Source: Cycas panzhihuaensis
Lineage: Eukaryota > Cycadophyta
Direction: 5' to 3'
Length of the DNA: 64,000 nucleotides
Assembly: GCA_023213395.1 (NCBI GenBank)
Contig: CM041465.1
Location: 43,531,741 to 43,595,740 of the forward strand
This document shows positions 44,270 to 54,787 of this stretch, piece by piece. Numbering within the stretch: position 1 is the first letter of the stretch; the number at the start of each line of letters is the position of its first letter. Under the pieces are notes generated by a model, which made no database searches, had not been told where the DNA came from, and worked only from the letters and a program-made list of their open reading frames with translations. The position numbers and the translations under genes are program-made.

Positions 44270-45235
44270 TTATATGCTTTTATTGTCTAATTTGGCCCTT
44301 TTTTTATCTAGAATATGAACATAAGCCTTGCAGCCAAATATTTTCAAATGGCTTACATCAGGTTTGTGTCCTGACCATGCTTCTTCAGGAGTTATATTGT
44401 CTAAGGATTGAGTAGGCCTTCTATTGATCAAATATGCAGTTGTATGTACAGCTTCTGCCCAATATTTCTTTGCTAAATCTTTATTATTTAGCATGCAACG
44501 AGCCATTTCTACAATTGTTCTGTTCATTCTTTCTTCAACTCCATTGGATTGAGGTATATAAGGAGTTGTGAACTGTCTTTGAATTCCATGTATTTTGCAT
44601 AAATGAATGAATTCATTGGACATAAACTCTCCACCTCTATCGGAACGAACAAATTTGATCCTTTGACCGCTTTCCAATTCACTTGCATCTTTAAATTCTT
44701 TAAAATATCCAAATGTTTTTGATTTGCTAGATAGAAAGTACACCCAAGTTTTCCTGGAAAAGTCATCAATGAAGATCAAGAAATACCTTGATCCATTTGT
44801 CGAGATGGGCGTAAACAGACCACATAGATCAGTGTGTATTAATTCCAATTTGCATTGTGCGCGCCAGGTGCTCTTTGAAAACGGAGTCCTGTGTTGTTTA
44901 CCCATCATACAACTTTTACATATAAAATGGTTAAATGAGATATCTAGCAGACCATTCACCATGTTATATTTTTTTAATCTTTCTAACCTATCATGAGAGA
45001 TATGACCATACTTCAAATACCAAATTTCATTATTATCAGTGCTATCTGCAGCAAAAGCTTTTACATTAGAAATCATTTTAGTGGGGCCTTTGTCAGGCAT
45101 TACAAGAGTTGAAAGGAGTTTATACAACCTATTGCATTTTTCTCCTTTAGTTATAACTGTCCCATTTCTTTTCATATCAAGGATATAACAATATCCATGC
45201 TCATCAAATATTGTTCTTAACTTTTTATCACTCAA
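44270..45235 (-). pseudogene. E7 integrase
   Basis: One 321-codon frame. Pre-integrase W-Y-L-K-Y-G-H and C-K-S-C-M-M-G-K-Q-H precede the core. The core has I-H-T-D-L-C-G, R-S-D-R-G-G-E-F and N-G-V-E-E-R-M-N-R-T, so all three acidic residues remain. It ends at a stop in the D-N-K-S-I segment; the rest of the C-terminus (44105-44270) is out of frame. Confidence 0.92.
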
Positions 45236-45480
45236 TTGTAAAACTCATAGGAGATTCTTTTTTATTCCAGGTACAAGAAAGACATTGCCAATATGTTGAA
45301 TTTTTCCGTCGATGTATATGGCGATTTGTCCTATTCCTCTTATGTGTAAGGGAAAATTATCTCCTAGCTCAACAGATGTGTTGCATTCAAAAGATTTGAT
45401 GATTTCAAACCATTCTTTGACTCCTGTCATATGATGTGAGGCACCCGAGTCTATATACCAGTTCTCTGTTGCACTTGCAT
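45236..45480 (-). pseudogene. E7 protease
   Basis: Reads W-Y-I-D-S-G-A-S-H-H-M-T-G at about 45430-45465, with an intact catalytic motif. L-G-D-N-F-P-L-H and V-P-G-I-K-K-N-L-L follow, ending at a TGA (about 45242-45244) where relatives have Ser. One stop separates it from the integrase in the same reading frame. Confidence 0.88.
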
Positions 45481-46457
45481 TTGCTGCCAGGGCTGCAATA
45501 AAAGCAGTTTCAATCTCTTCTTTTGGTATGTCTTTTTCTTTGCTATAATTTCCGAATACCTGTTGTTTTCCTTTTTGCAGTTCTGCACGTTTCTGGTAGC
45601 ACTAATAGGGGTAATGACCTGTTTGGCCACAGTGATAACAAACATCAAAAGCTCTACAGTTACTTGAAAAGTGACCTGGTTTTCCACAGTTAAAACATAC
45701 TCTGGCATCTCGAGGCGGATTGTTGATCATTCTTCCTCATCCTCTTCCTTCCGTCCAACGTCCCCTGTGACTTGCTGTTGTTCTTCCTCTTGATCTGGGA
45801 TTAAATTGTCTTCTTCCTCTACCTCCTATCTGAAGTTTCGAAATGAGTGCATCTTCAAATTCTGACTCTTCTTCGTACCTTTGATTTCTTTGCTCTTGAG
45901 CATACATATGTCCTGTCAGAGTATCAAAAGACATTGCGGCTGTATGTCCTCCTCCTGTCAACATATTTACCATATTATCGAAAAACTTTGGAGGTTTATT
46001 GAGCACCAGGTGAATTAGTTTTGTGTCCGTTAATTTCTCTCCTGTTGTGAAAAGGGCAGTTTTAATGCTAATTAACTTGGTTAAGAAATCTGACACAATT
46101 TGTCCCTCTCTCATTTTCAATTTATAAAGCTCTTCTCTTAATGCCACAATTCTAGCTTCATTTTTTCTACTAAACATTGAAGTCATAACTTGCCAAATTT
46201 CATTTGCATCTTCTAGGCCATCTACATAAACTAATAATCAGTCAGAAATCGAGAGTTTGAAGACTGAAATAGCAACATTATTCCTTTCCTCCTAACTAGT
46301 CAAGTCTGTTGCATCAGCAGGCTGTTTTTCAGCCCCAGTAGTGATTTTCCAAGCTCGCTTTGCTCTCAACAACCCTTCAATTTTGATTTTCCAGACACTA
46401 AAATTCATTTCTGTTAAGTTTCTCACTTTCATTTAGCGAACCAGCAGAGGAGGCCAT
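45481..46457 (-). pseudogene. E7 gag
   Basis: ATG at 46455-46457 (M-A-S-S-A-G-S-L-N). A frameshift occurs within 20 codons and stops lie near 46290 and 46240. 45737-46186 is open (M-F-S-R-K-N-E-A-R-I, M-V-N-M-L-T-G-G-G). Then R/G-rich sequence and two CCHC knuckles follow at about 45660-45705 (C-F-N-C-G-K-P-G-H-F-S-S-N-C, complete) and 45600-45645 (last Cys preceded by a stop codon). Confidence 0.88.
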
Positions 46458-47140
46458 TATTAAGAGCGATTAGGGACAGAGAAACCAAATTTAACTATCT
46501 GTATGGCCTACTGTACGGAATTCCCTACGGAACTGAAGTTGTACGGATTTAGACGAAATTGGTCTTAAATGAAAGAACTCGCAAATGGGTGTCCAAATCT
46601 GTGTTTATTTTCTTGAATGGACTTCAGATGTGAGAGAAAACTCCAAGCGAAGAAGTAAACTTGCGCCCAAGGGTTTTAGCTGTTTTTGAGAAAAAATCCA
46701 GAAAAATCAACTCAAATCTATGCAAGTAATCACTGAAATTCTTCGTCTAGGGATGAGAAAAGATTTGAGTACTTGTACCAGGGATTTTGATCGAAACCTT
46801 TTTGAAAAAACGCTGAGAGAAGGCTCCAAACCCGCGCGCCTATATTTTGGCCTGAAACTGGGTTGAAATGACTCCGAATGATATCGCCGCTGAAGAGAAA
46901 GATGTAGAGGAGGCTCCGATCTTCGATCTGGGTGAGTTTCGTCAAATTCTGATGACTTCAAATTTTGACGTTCGTACAAGTCCGTACAATCGTACAAATC
47001 CGTACGATTCTTCTTTCAAATTCGCCTGGACAATTTTGTCTTTACACAACAGATTCTTGTAATAACAGTTTGTCTCCAGTATTCTTCTTCTCCTTTTAAT
47101 GAAGCCCAGATTTGCTTCTTCACAGGCACGAGGACCTAGG
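46458..47140 (-). other. E7 5' leader
   Basis: About 680 bp of non-coding leader between the primer site and gag. It contains the motif cluster listed separately. Confidence 0.8.
46971..47007 (+). promoter_or_regulatory. Cluster of four CGTAC motifs in E7 leader (candidate SBP-box sites)
   Basis: On the + strand TTCGTACAA (46971-46979), TCCGTACAA (46981-46989), ATCGTACAA (46989-46997) and TCCGTACGA (46999-47007) follow each other with 8-10 bp spacing. The first two match the SBP-domain consensus TNCGTACAA exactly. A regulatory function is inferred. Confidence 0.45.
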
Positions 47141-47157
47141 AGCCTACTCCGATACCA
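47141..47157 (-). other. E7 primer-binding site
   Basis: Minus strand TGGTATCGGAGTAGGCT next to the 5' LTR. It is of the methionine-tRNA type with one change in the first 12 bases. Confidence 0.88.
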
Positions 47158-47365
47158 TGTAACAAAACCTTGATGAGGAATAAATTCACTCTCTCAATGT
47201 ATTCTTTATTGATGATTCGTTACCTATATATACAAGTACAAGGTGGGTACAAATGGCAATCGCTCAACCATGTAATGCCACTTGTCAACTTAAGAAAGGA
47301 GGAGAAAGTGGTACATGACCCTTACATTAAATATTATAACCTAAGGTAAAACATTACCTTTTACA
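47158..47365 (-). repeat. E7 5' LTR
   Basis: 208 bp, partner of 42108-42315, followed by target copy ATACA. Confidence 0.96.
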
Positions 47366-47719
47366 ATACAAGATATCATCCAATGTGTTGCTTTTATTAT
47401 TATATCAAAATAGAGTACAAAATCATTGCCCTGTATAAGACATATTAAGTACATGATCATCCAACACTAGTATTGTACCATTCCCCAGTGTCAAGATGCA
47501 TAACATAGAATATGACTATGTCCTCGATAATATGACCATGTCCCAACAATGCCTAATCTCATTATATATACTTCATGAGATGACTCATTATAATGACTCT
47601 CTCAACAGCTTTTCCCAACCAATCATTTGTTAACACCTTGTTACACAACATCCGCTTTGATTATCACATCTAACATATCCAATATGTAAACATAATTATA
47701 CTTACAATGCGCCCTAACA
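47366..47719 (-). repeat. E8 candidate LTR, proximal half
   Basis: On the minus strand it begins TGTTAGGGCGC after a purine tract (47720-47736) and contains AATAAAAGCAAC (about 47385-47396), a polyadenylation-like signal. The distal half would be 41760-42107, interrupted by E7. The total of about 700 bp is close to the LTRs of E5 and E10. No partner LTR is visible. Confidence 0.45.
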
Positions 47720-47949
47720 TCTATTCCCCCCAACCCTTTTTTCTGACTTGAGCGTCTCACTTAGAATTATACAAAGACTAATGTATATATAGAAGAGGCA
47801 GCTACGGATTTGGTGTTGTAGATGTTGATCCTAGATCGAGTGCCATAGATGAAGGTCCTATCTCAAGATTTGTTGCTACTCTTAAGTACAATAGGTCCAA
47901 ACCTGTTTTTTGTTGCCATTTCTAATTCTCTTGGCTCACCACTCAAATA

Positions 47950-48740
47950 CACTGTAAGACACATTCATGACAAGCTTTTTCTTCCTGTAATTTGGTGGGT
48001 AAGTCATTAATTTGTTTGTGACTTTGATGCATATCTTCCTCAAGTCCACTAATTCTTTGTACATTTATCATTTCTTGTGTGTGCATCTCTTAAGTTTTTT
48101 TTTCTTTTTAACTGATTACATTCTTCCTCCTTATTCCATAATAAGTCCTTTGTTTCGTTAAATTCCTTTTGTAAGTCTCCATATTGGAGACTAATTTCCA
48201 TAACCCTGATCCTTGCTCTTCTAACATTGTGTGGAGTTGATCAAACACATTCATCATGCATACCTGCTTATTACGAATTTGTTGGAAATCTATGGATGAT
48301 GTGGCTGAAATTGGCACCCTATCCTTTTTCATTGGTTCTGCTTTGGGTCTTTGTTCCACCATTACTGGGTTGTCTCTTATTTCCTCCCCTCCTAATATGT
48401 TAAATAGTTCCTATTGTGCTACCTCACTTCCCATAGTGGGTGATGCCAATATATTCAAATATGGTGTTGGCGTTGGTGAGACTTGGTCAATGGGGACTGG
48501 TTCTGGTCTGACTTCACTTTTCTCAGGTTCAAGATCATCATTTTCATCTTCACTCGAACTTAGATCAAAATAATTTTCTATGTAGTCCTCATTTGAATTC
48601 TCAAGTTCGTATGGAGATTCATCTATTCCATCAATTGTTACAACCTTTTTCCTTTTAAGAGCCAAATTCTCTTTCCATCCTTCTTTCTATACTTTGTGTT
48701 TAATCTTCTTCGGTGTTTATATAGAACTTCGGAAAAAGGC
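47950..48740 (-). pseudogene. E8 decayed ORF with acidic and coiled-coil segments
   Basis: The minus-strand frame from about 48690 to 48108 has only one TAG (near 48410). It reads K-R-K-K-V-V-T-I-D-G, then an acidic run (S-S-S-E-D-E-N-D-D-L-E-P-E), a Pro-rich part, and a possible helix (M-N-V-F-D-Q-L-H-T-M-L-E-E-Q). A heptad-like tail (I-S-G-L-E-E-D-M-H) lies at about 47960-48100. The basic, acidic, coiled-coil order before the purine tract is like the end of the E5 3' ORF, but I see no convincing sequence match. No ATG opens the frame. Confidence 0.4.
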
Positions 48741-48791
48741 TAACAAAAGCATTATTGTTGGAATCTGTGTGATTCTAGGCAAATGAAATTT

Positions 48792-49008
48792 TGATAGAAA
48801 ACTGACTTAGACAGAATGAAGATCAGAACTTGTTATTACATGGAGTCTCATTCCTCTTAAATATACATCACTGAGATGACCGTTACAAAATAGAAATGTA
48901 ACAGACCTACATGACGCTGCCAAGTGTCACAATTCCTATTTAGAGTTACATTTAAGGGGTGAGTCAACATGACCCCTCTTTGTCTAGATAAAACATTACA
49001 TTTTAACA
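48792..49008 (-). repeat. E9 3' LTR
   Basis: 217 bp, TGATAGAAAA to ATTTTAACA. Next to it is the purine tract TAAGAGAGGG (minus strand, 49009-49018). Confidence 0.96.
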
Positions 49009-49015
49009 CCCTCTC

Positions 49016-49470
49016 TTAATGTTTCATCTCCGGTAACCCTAGTTTGCTTCTTAGATATTGAAATCTTTCTTTTCCATGAGATTTTGTCAGAAGATCTGCA
49101 ACTTGTTCTGAAGAAGGACAATATTCTAGGTCAATTTCCTTGTTGTGGACTTTTTCCCTTATGAAATGATGATGAACTTCTATATGCTTGGTTCTTGCAT
49201 GAAGGACTGGATTTTTGGTCAGTTTGATGGTGCTCTGATAATCACATTTGAGAGGAGTTGCTTCTTTCTGTTGTTGTTCTAAATCAAATAGAAGTTGTCT
49301 TAGCCAGACACCTTTGCATGTTGCTGCAGTGGCCGCTTTGTATTCAGCTTCAGTGGAAGATAAAGCAATAGTGGCTTGCTTCTTGCTACACCATGATATT
49401 GCTGAAGAACCTAGAAAGAAACAGTATCCACTAGTGGACTTTCTTTGCTCTCTGCCTCTCACCTTGATCA
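49016..49470 (-). pseudogene. E9 RNase H
   Basis: 148 open codons from [12 protein letters not shown] through A-L-S-S-T-E-A-E-Y, C-D-Y-Q-S-T, H-I-E-V-H-H-H-F-I-R-E-K and A-D-L-L-T-K to the purine tract. The first Asp segment (D-W-A-G) at about 49460 is garbled by small indels that also split it from the RT. In the C-D-N-Q-S motif Asn is changed to Tyr while Asp is kept. Confidence 0.9.
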
Positions 49471-50490
49471 GTCGCGAGATCCCGACAATTTTGTTGAATC
49501 TCCTTTTGGATACACCAATTTCAGATTTATGGTACCCTTAAGATATCTCAGAATTCTTTTTATGGCCTTCCAGTGTCTTAATTTTGGATTCTGCATATAT
49601 CTGGACACAAGTCCAACTGAGTAAGATATGTCGCACAGTTCAACATCAGCGGTCGGACTTCCGATCATTTGTCTGTACAGAGTGATATTTGCTCCTTCCA
49701 TTTCAACTGCTATCAATTCACAATTTGTTTCCATGGGTGTGGCACAGGGATTGCAGTTTTCCATTTGGAGTCTGATAAGTAGACTTTTGATGTATTTACT
49801 CTGGGACAGAGTTATATAATTCTGTTGTTGTCCTATCTCCAGACCCAGGTAGTAATTCAAAAGACCTAGGTCTGTCATCTCAAACTTTTGTTTAAGTTGT
49901 TCTTTTATGTCTTCAGAGCCTTCGTTATCACTAGCAATGACTAGCATATCATCAACATAAATAACAATCATTGTGACTTTGCCCTCCTTTTTCCTTATGT
50001 ACAGACTGGGGTCTGAATCACAACGTTCAAAGTTGTTTTCTTCCAGAAAATGATCCAGTTTGGCGTACCAGGCTCGAGGAGCTTGTTTCAGCCCGTATAG
50101 TGCCTTTTTCAGTTTGCACACTAGATTCTCTTGTCCTTCTTTAACATATCCCTTAGGCTGTTTCACGTAGATCTCTTCTTCCAGTTCTCCATTCAAAAAG
50201 GCACCCTTTACATCTAGTTGAAAGATTTTCCAATTTTGAGTTGCAGCTAGAGCAATCATTGTTCTTACTGTATTCATTTTGGCAACAGGAGAGAAAGTTG
50301 CATCAAAGTCTACTCTGGTTGTTTGATTGTATCCTTTTGCAACCAATCTAGCCTTACATTTTTCTATTTTGCCATTTAGCCCTTCTTTAGTCTTGTAGAC
50401 CCATTTACAACTGATTGCAGATTTATTAACTAGTAATTCTACCAATTCCCATGTCTGATTTCTTTTGATTGAGTCCATTTCATTATCCAT
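49468..50490 (-). pseudogene. E9 reverse transcriptase, nearly full length
   Basis: 340 codons without a stop, covering C-K-W-V-Y-K-T-K-E-G, F-S-P-V-A-K, D-V-K-G-A-F-L-N-G-E, Y-G-L-K-Q-A-P-R-A-W, V-I-Y-V-D-D-M-L-V-I, the thumb and R-I-L-R-Y-L-K-G-T. The active site is intact. At about 49635-49665 the usual L-I-Y-L-T-A-T-R-P segment is replaced by unrelated residues (G-S-P-T-A-D-V-E-L-C), a local scrambling. This is one of the best-preserved RT frames in the window. Confidence 0.93.
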
Positions 50491-50591
50491 AGCTGTTTTC
50501 CATACCTGTTCTTCGTGGGCTTCCTAAAATGTCTGAGGTTTGACCTTGGTTAACAAGGCTCTTGCTTTTTGACTTCTTGTTCTGTGTTCCA

Positions 50592-52015
50592 TTACATTAC
50601 CTTGTCCTTCCTCAATTGTTTTAATGTACCATCTGGGTAGCTTCTTTTGTTTTTGTGCGGCCTCTCAGTACCAAGTTCTCCTGGATTGACAGTTTCATCT
50701 ACCGGATGATTTATTATCACCTCTGTTTGATTTTGGCTGGATGTAGGAGGAGAAATTGAAACTTCCTCCTCAGAAACAGGTTCTTTCTCAATTTCTTGAT
50801 CGATCTCTATAATTTCCTGTTCGGCAATCTTTTCTCCTTCGTCAACTATTCTGATTTGTCCAGGTTCACTATCTCCTTCATTAAAAACTACATCTCTACT
50901 CACATAGATTTTGTTGGTTCTAGGATCTATGCATTTGTAGGCCTTTGAATTTTTACTATATACTATCATAATACATTCTATGCTTTTTGCATCTAATTTA
51001 GACCTTTTTTTATTTGGTATATGAACAAAGGCTTCACTCCCAAAAACTTTGAGTGAACTTACATCAGGTTTTCTGCCCGTCCAAGCTTCTTCTGGAGTGA
51101 TATTTTTTAAGGCCTTTGTTGGACACCGATTTATGAGATAACATGTTGTACTCACTGCTTCTGCCCAGTAGTTTTTTGGTACACCTTTTTCATAGACCAT
51201 GCTTCTTGCCATTTCCATTAAGGTTCTGTTTTTTCTTTTTGCTACGCCATTTGATTGTGGTGTGTATGGAGTTGTAACCTGTCTGCGGTTTCCGTGAATT
51301 TTGCAGTAGTTCTGGAACTCTTTTGATATATATTCACCTCCGTCTCAAATCGTAGAATGCATTTAAATTTTGCTTCTGCCTCCATTCTTGCTTTTGCTTT
51401 GAACTCTTTAAATATTTCAAAAATTTCTGATTTGTTGTGGAGAAAGTAGACCCATACCTTTCGAGTAAAGTCGTCAATGAAGGTCAAAAAATATCTGCAT
51501 CCATTAACAGTAAATGGTGAGATGGGACCACAGAGGTCTGTATGAATTAGCTCCAACCTTGATTCTGCTCTCCAGGTGCTTTCCTTGAAAGGGAGCTTGT
51601 TGTTTCCCAAACCGATGCTTTTACAAACAAAGTTATCAGAAGAGATACAAGGTAATCCATTCACCATTTCAGAAATTTTCATCAATTTCAATGTCTCAAT
51701 TGGAAGGTGCCCATACTTCAAATGCCAAATTTTATTATTGGACTTGATGACAAGACAGGCTTTTTCTCCCAGATCGGGAAGTACAGGATTCGATAGAAGT
51801 TTGTATAAGTCATTACACCTCACGCCTCTTGCAACAGTTTCACCATTTTTTTTCATGTCCAAAATACAGCAGTATCCATCTTCATCAAAGATGGTTCTCA
51901 ATCCCTTTTTACTAAGTTGGGAAACAGAAAGAAGGTTCATTTTTAAATCAGGAACCAACAAAACGCTTCTCGATTTTTTGACATTTCCTTGCAAGTTGAC
52001 AAAGAATAGTTCCAA
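50592..52015 (-). pseudogene. E9 integrase
   Basis: 51242-52015 carries the protease end (L-L-V-P-D-L-K-M-N-L-L-S-V), W-H-L-K-Y-G-H and the core start (I-H-T-D-L-C-G). A frameshift at about 51350 garbles the second acidic motif. The third acidic site reads N-G-V-A-K-R-K-N-R-T, with Lys (codon 51237-51239) for Glu. 50592-51218 holds the rest (W-A-E-A-V, T-P-E-E-A-W-T-G-R-K-P, V-S-R-D-V-V-F) and the acidic linker. The enzyme is dead by both frame and catalytic loss. Confidence 0.9.
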
Positions 52016-52160
52016 TTCCTTTTATATCAAGAGCATATTTATCACCCAATTCAAGCGATCTATCAAGGTTATAGGGTTTCAATGTCTCAAACCAATCTTC
52101 ACGGCTAGTCATGTGTCTTGAAGCTCACGAATCAACGTACCATGTGTCATTGTCTTTAAA
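52016..52160 (-). pseudogene. E9 protease start with stop in the active site
   Basis: Minus strand reads W-Y-V-D-S, then TGA at 52125-52127, then A-S-R-H-M-T. The Gly codon of D-S-G-A-S has become a stop (GGA to TGA). A frameshift near 52010 follows before the integrase frame. Confidence 0.85.
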
Positions 52161-53109
52161 ATTTGGAAGCCAAGGCAACAATGAAGGCGATCTCTTCTTC
52201 ATCTTCATCTTCTTTCTCTTTGTCAGTAGCCACCAATGTGTCTTTTCCCTTCCTCGAATTTCACTTCTTCGCTAGGGCACCGGTAAGGGTAATGTCCACC
52301 TTGTCCACAGTGGTAACATATGTCAAAGATTCTACATGCATCAAGATGTGCGGTCCTTCCAATTGAAACAAATCCTTGTGTCTCTCGCTTCATCCACGTC
52401 CCTAGAGTCTTGCCACCGCCTCGTCCTCTGAAGTCAAGTGTTATGTCGTCCATGGGTTTGGTTTCACCGCATGAGCCCAGTTCAACTGGACATAAAGGCA
52501 TCTTCAAATTCGAGGAGTCTTCATATCTCTTATTCCTTTGTTCCTGTCTCAACAGTAATCCCGTCAATTCATCAAGAGTTATTTTATCTATTTTTTCAGT
52601 ATTTATAATGGTGTTGATGGTTGTATCGAAAGACTTTGGGAGCTTGATTGTTATCAGTTCTACCAGCTCTTGTTCGGAAATCAAACCTCCTGCACTTGAC
52701 AAATTATTCCGTATTGAAACAACCTTGTGCATAAAATCTGTTACATTTTCATTTTCCTTCATATGCAGTCTATACAATTCTTCCTTGAGAGCAATTATTC
52801 TTGCTTTATTTTTTTGTCCATACAGGTTCTCAAGACATTTCCAAATGTCAGAGGACAAATTCAGCTTTTCAACATATATCAGAATTGAGTCAGAAATCGA
52901 CATTTTCAAAATGTGCACACCTATATTGTGTTTCTTTCTTCCTAGTTGGCCAGCTTAGCATCTAAGTCCTTTGGACAAGTCTCAGTTCCAATTGTAATAT
53001 TCCAAGCATTTTTTATTTTTAAGATAGTTTCTACTTTAATTTTCCAAACATGATAGTTTGAATCAGTCAATTTTTCTGATTCTGGCAGAGAAAAGAGACC
53101 TAAAGCCAT
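52161..53109 (-). pseudogene. E9 gag
   Basis: ATG at 53107-53109 (M-A-L-G-L-F-S-L-P-E). A stop near 52945 is followed by 231 open codons (52223-52918). It contains W-K-C-L-E-N-L-Y, L-K-E-E-L-Y-R-L-H and L-L-R-Q-E-Q-R-N-K-R. The first CCHC knuckle (about 52335-52375) is destroyed by paired indels. The second is complete (C-Y-H-C-G-Q-G-G-H-Y-P-Y-R-C, about 52275-52320). Confidence 0.9.
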
Positions 53110-53790
53110 TTTGACAGCAGAGACACTGAGAGACAAAGTGCAGGCCGTACACGGTATGGATTTCCGTACGGAATTGAACTTGTACGAAATTGTACGATAT
53201 GTATCTCGAAAGAGAGGTTATGAGACGAGGATCCCAGATCTGGTATTAGTTTTCCAAAACAGTTTACGGATGAGGAGAAAATCGGCCCGAAAGACTGGAA
53301 AACGTAGTTAGGGCAAAATATGTTTTTGCTTGTAATTTGAAAAATACTTCAGAGAATTCCTCAAAGTCTGTCACAAAACTTTTGCAGTACCCAGACACTG
53401 AGTTTACAACAGATTTGATTCAAGAGTTTTGAAAATTTTGGAAGAAATTTGCTAAAGTACCTCCAAACCTGCGTGGCTGATAAAGGGGCAAAAACTCTGT
53501 CAAAACTTCTTCAAATGACTTTGATCCTGAAGGAAACGTTGAAGAGGAGGTCAAGATCTACTTGCTGGCCAAAATTTAGCTCGATCTGAGATGTTTGATT
53601 TTTTGGTCCAGACAATCAGACAGCCTGCATGATGGACGTCTGGTACTTCCTATTGTCTTCAAGTCTACTTCCTTGACGTGTTGGATCCTTCACCTCACTT
53701 TCAATTTGTCTTCTGTGTTGCAAGCTTCCTTGTCTCTCTCAGAATAGACTCTATTACACACAAAGGACCCTCTCTCAAGCAGGCAGGATG
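53110..53790 (-). other. E9 5' leader with GTAC motifs
   Basis: About 680 bp non-coding. On the + strand TTGTACGAA (53180-53188, reverse complement TTCGTACAA) and TTGTACGAT (53190-53198) lie 10 bp apart, with CCGTACGG at about 53164-53171. The pattern matches the leaders of E4, E7 and E11. Confidence 0.6.
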
Positions 53791-53806
53791 ACCTGCTCTG
53801 ATCCCA
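53791..53806 (-). other. E9 primer-binding site
   Basis: Minus strand TGGGATCAGAGCAGGT next to the 5' LTR, the methionine-tRNA type with one change. Confidence 0.88.
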
Positions 53807-54023
53807 TGATAGAAAACTGACTTAGACAAAATGAAGATCAGTACTTGTTATTACATGGAGTCTCATTCCTCTTAAATATACATCACTGAGATGACCGTTA
53901 CAAAATAGAAATGTAACCGACCTACATGAGGCTGCCAAGTGTCACAATTCCTATTTAGAGTTACATTTAAGGGGTGAGTCAACATGACCCCTCTTTGTCT
54001 AGATAAAACATTACATTTTAACA
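53807..54023 (-). repeat. E9 5' LTR
   Basis: 217 bp, partner of 48792-49008, followed by target copy AATTT. Confidence 0.96.
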
Positions 54024-54068
54024 AATTTCTCATAACAAAACTCCAAAAGGTATAGGGTTAAGTGGAAA

Positions 54069-54774
54069 CTAAATTGTCTTCATGTAATCAATTGGTGCAG
54101 TGATGTCTTCAACTTTTCTGATAAGAATGTTGACTAGTTGTAAACCACACCTTTCATGAGACTTTGTAAATATGATGCTATCCACCACAGTAATGCGTTG
54201 CAATGTTGCTCCCATAAAAGTTGTGTGCACTTCATAACTACTACCACCATTACATTTGTGGCCTTTAAATGTATAGTAGGGATACCTCATCCACCGTGCT
54301 TAGTATGAAATTCCTTTCTACGTATAGCTTGAATGGTTTGGTCTTTTATGGCAATAGTTAGGTTCCCCATTTTTTTAACTTCTATCCTTGTTTTGGAACC
54401 CTGTTGGTCTTGCAACATACTCAGGTTCCATACTAATAACTTTCCTGTTAATGACCAACGTGCAAGTCACAGGATTATACTAGTGAGTACATCTATTAGT
54501 CATTTTGAATTTTTTGAAAAGATAGGAAAAGAGGTTGACTGAATGACACCAGCATTGGTTAGATTTGTACGCAGTGGGGCATTTTGGTCTTCCACTTCCA
54601 GCCATTTATGTAATACAGGTGAATCTAGTAATTGCCATTTAATCTACCGCCCTCTTACTTCAAATGGAGTGTTTACATCCTCATCCAATTTTTTTCTAAT
54701 TGCCTTTATGCCACCCCAACAAATGAGATGGTAGTTTGGTTGAACTTAGCAAATCCTCCTTTGCTACTAGACAT
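54069..54774 (-). pseudogene. E8 region: unrecognised broken coding sequence
   Basis: Reading the minus strand from ATG 54772-54774 gives M-S-S-S-K-G-G-F-A-K-F-N-Q. After one frameshift a coherent stretch follows (A-I-R-K-K-L-D-E-D-V-N, then W-Q-L-L-D-S-P-V-L-H-K-W). After further breaks comes 54069-54290 (M-R-Y-P-Y-Y-T-F-K-G-H-K, then I-T-V-V-D-S-I-I-F). Residue composition looks protein-like, but I recognise no family. It may belong to E8 or be captured host sequence. Confidence 0.35.
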
Positions 54775-54787
54775 TTTTCAAGCTTCA

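Larger units (their letters stand above)
42108..47365 (-). mobile_element. E7: Ty1/copia element
   Basis: 5258 bp, LTRs of 208 bp at both ends (42108-42315, 47158-47365) with 4 differences by eye, and a perfect duplication ATACA (42103-42107, 47366-47370). Minus-strand order: primer site, leader, gag, protease, integrase, RT, RNase H, purine tract TAAGAGGGGG (42316-42325). Closest relative in the window: E4. It probably entered the LTR of E8. Confidence 0.96.
48792..54023 (-). mobile_element. E9: Ty1/copia element
   Basis: 5232 bp, LTRs of 217 bp (48792-49008, 53807-54023) differing at 4 positions by eye, and a perfect duplication AATTT (48787-48791, 54024-54028). Minus-strand order is that of a complete copia element. 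It is closest to E2 in gag, integrase and LTR (both LTRs contain GATGACCGTTACAAA/GATAACCGTTACAAA-like sequence). Confidence 0.96.
41760..54787 (-). mobile_element. E8: very decayed gypsy-like element, split by E7 and E9, cut by E10
   Basis: At 47715-47736 the minus strand reads GGGTTGGGGGGAATAGA and then TGTTAGGGCGC. This is a purine tract plus LTR start built like those of E5, E6 and E10. The LTR would run leftward through 47366, continue after E7 from 42107, and may start (+ strand) at TGTTGG near 41760. Upstream (higher coordinates) lie a decayed coiled-coil ORF and, beyond E9, another decayed coding block reaching 54787, where E10 begins. The outer limits are uncertain and the rest of the element is outside the window. 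Confidence 0.45.

Noticed and set aside
52320-52958. 212-codon + strand ORF
   Set aside because: Complementary to the E9 gag frame; a shadow of coding sequence.
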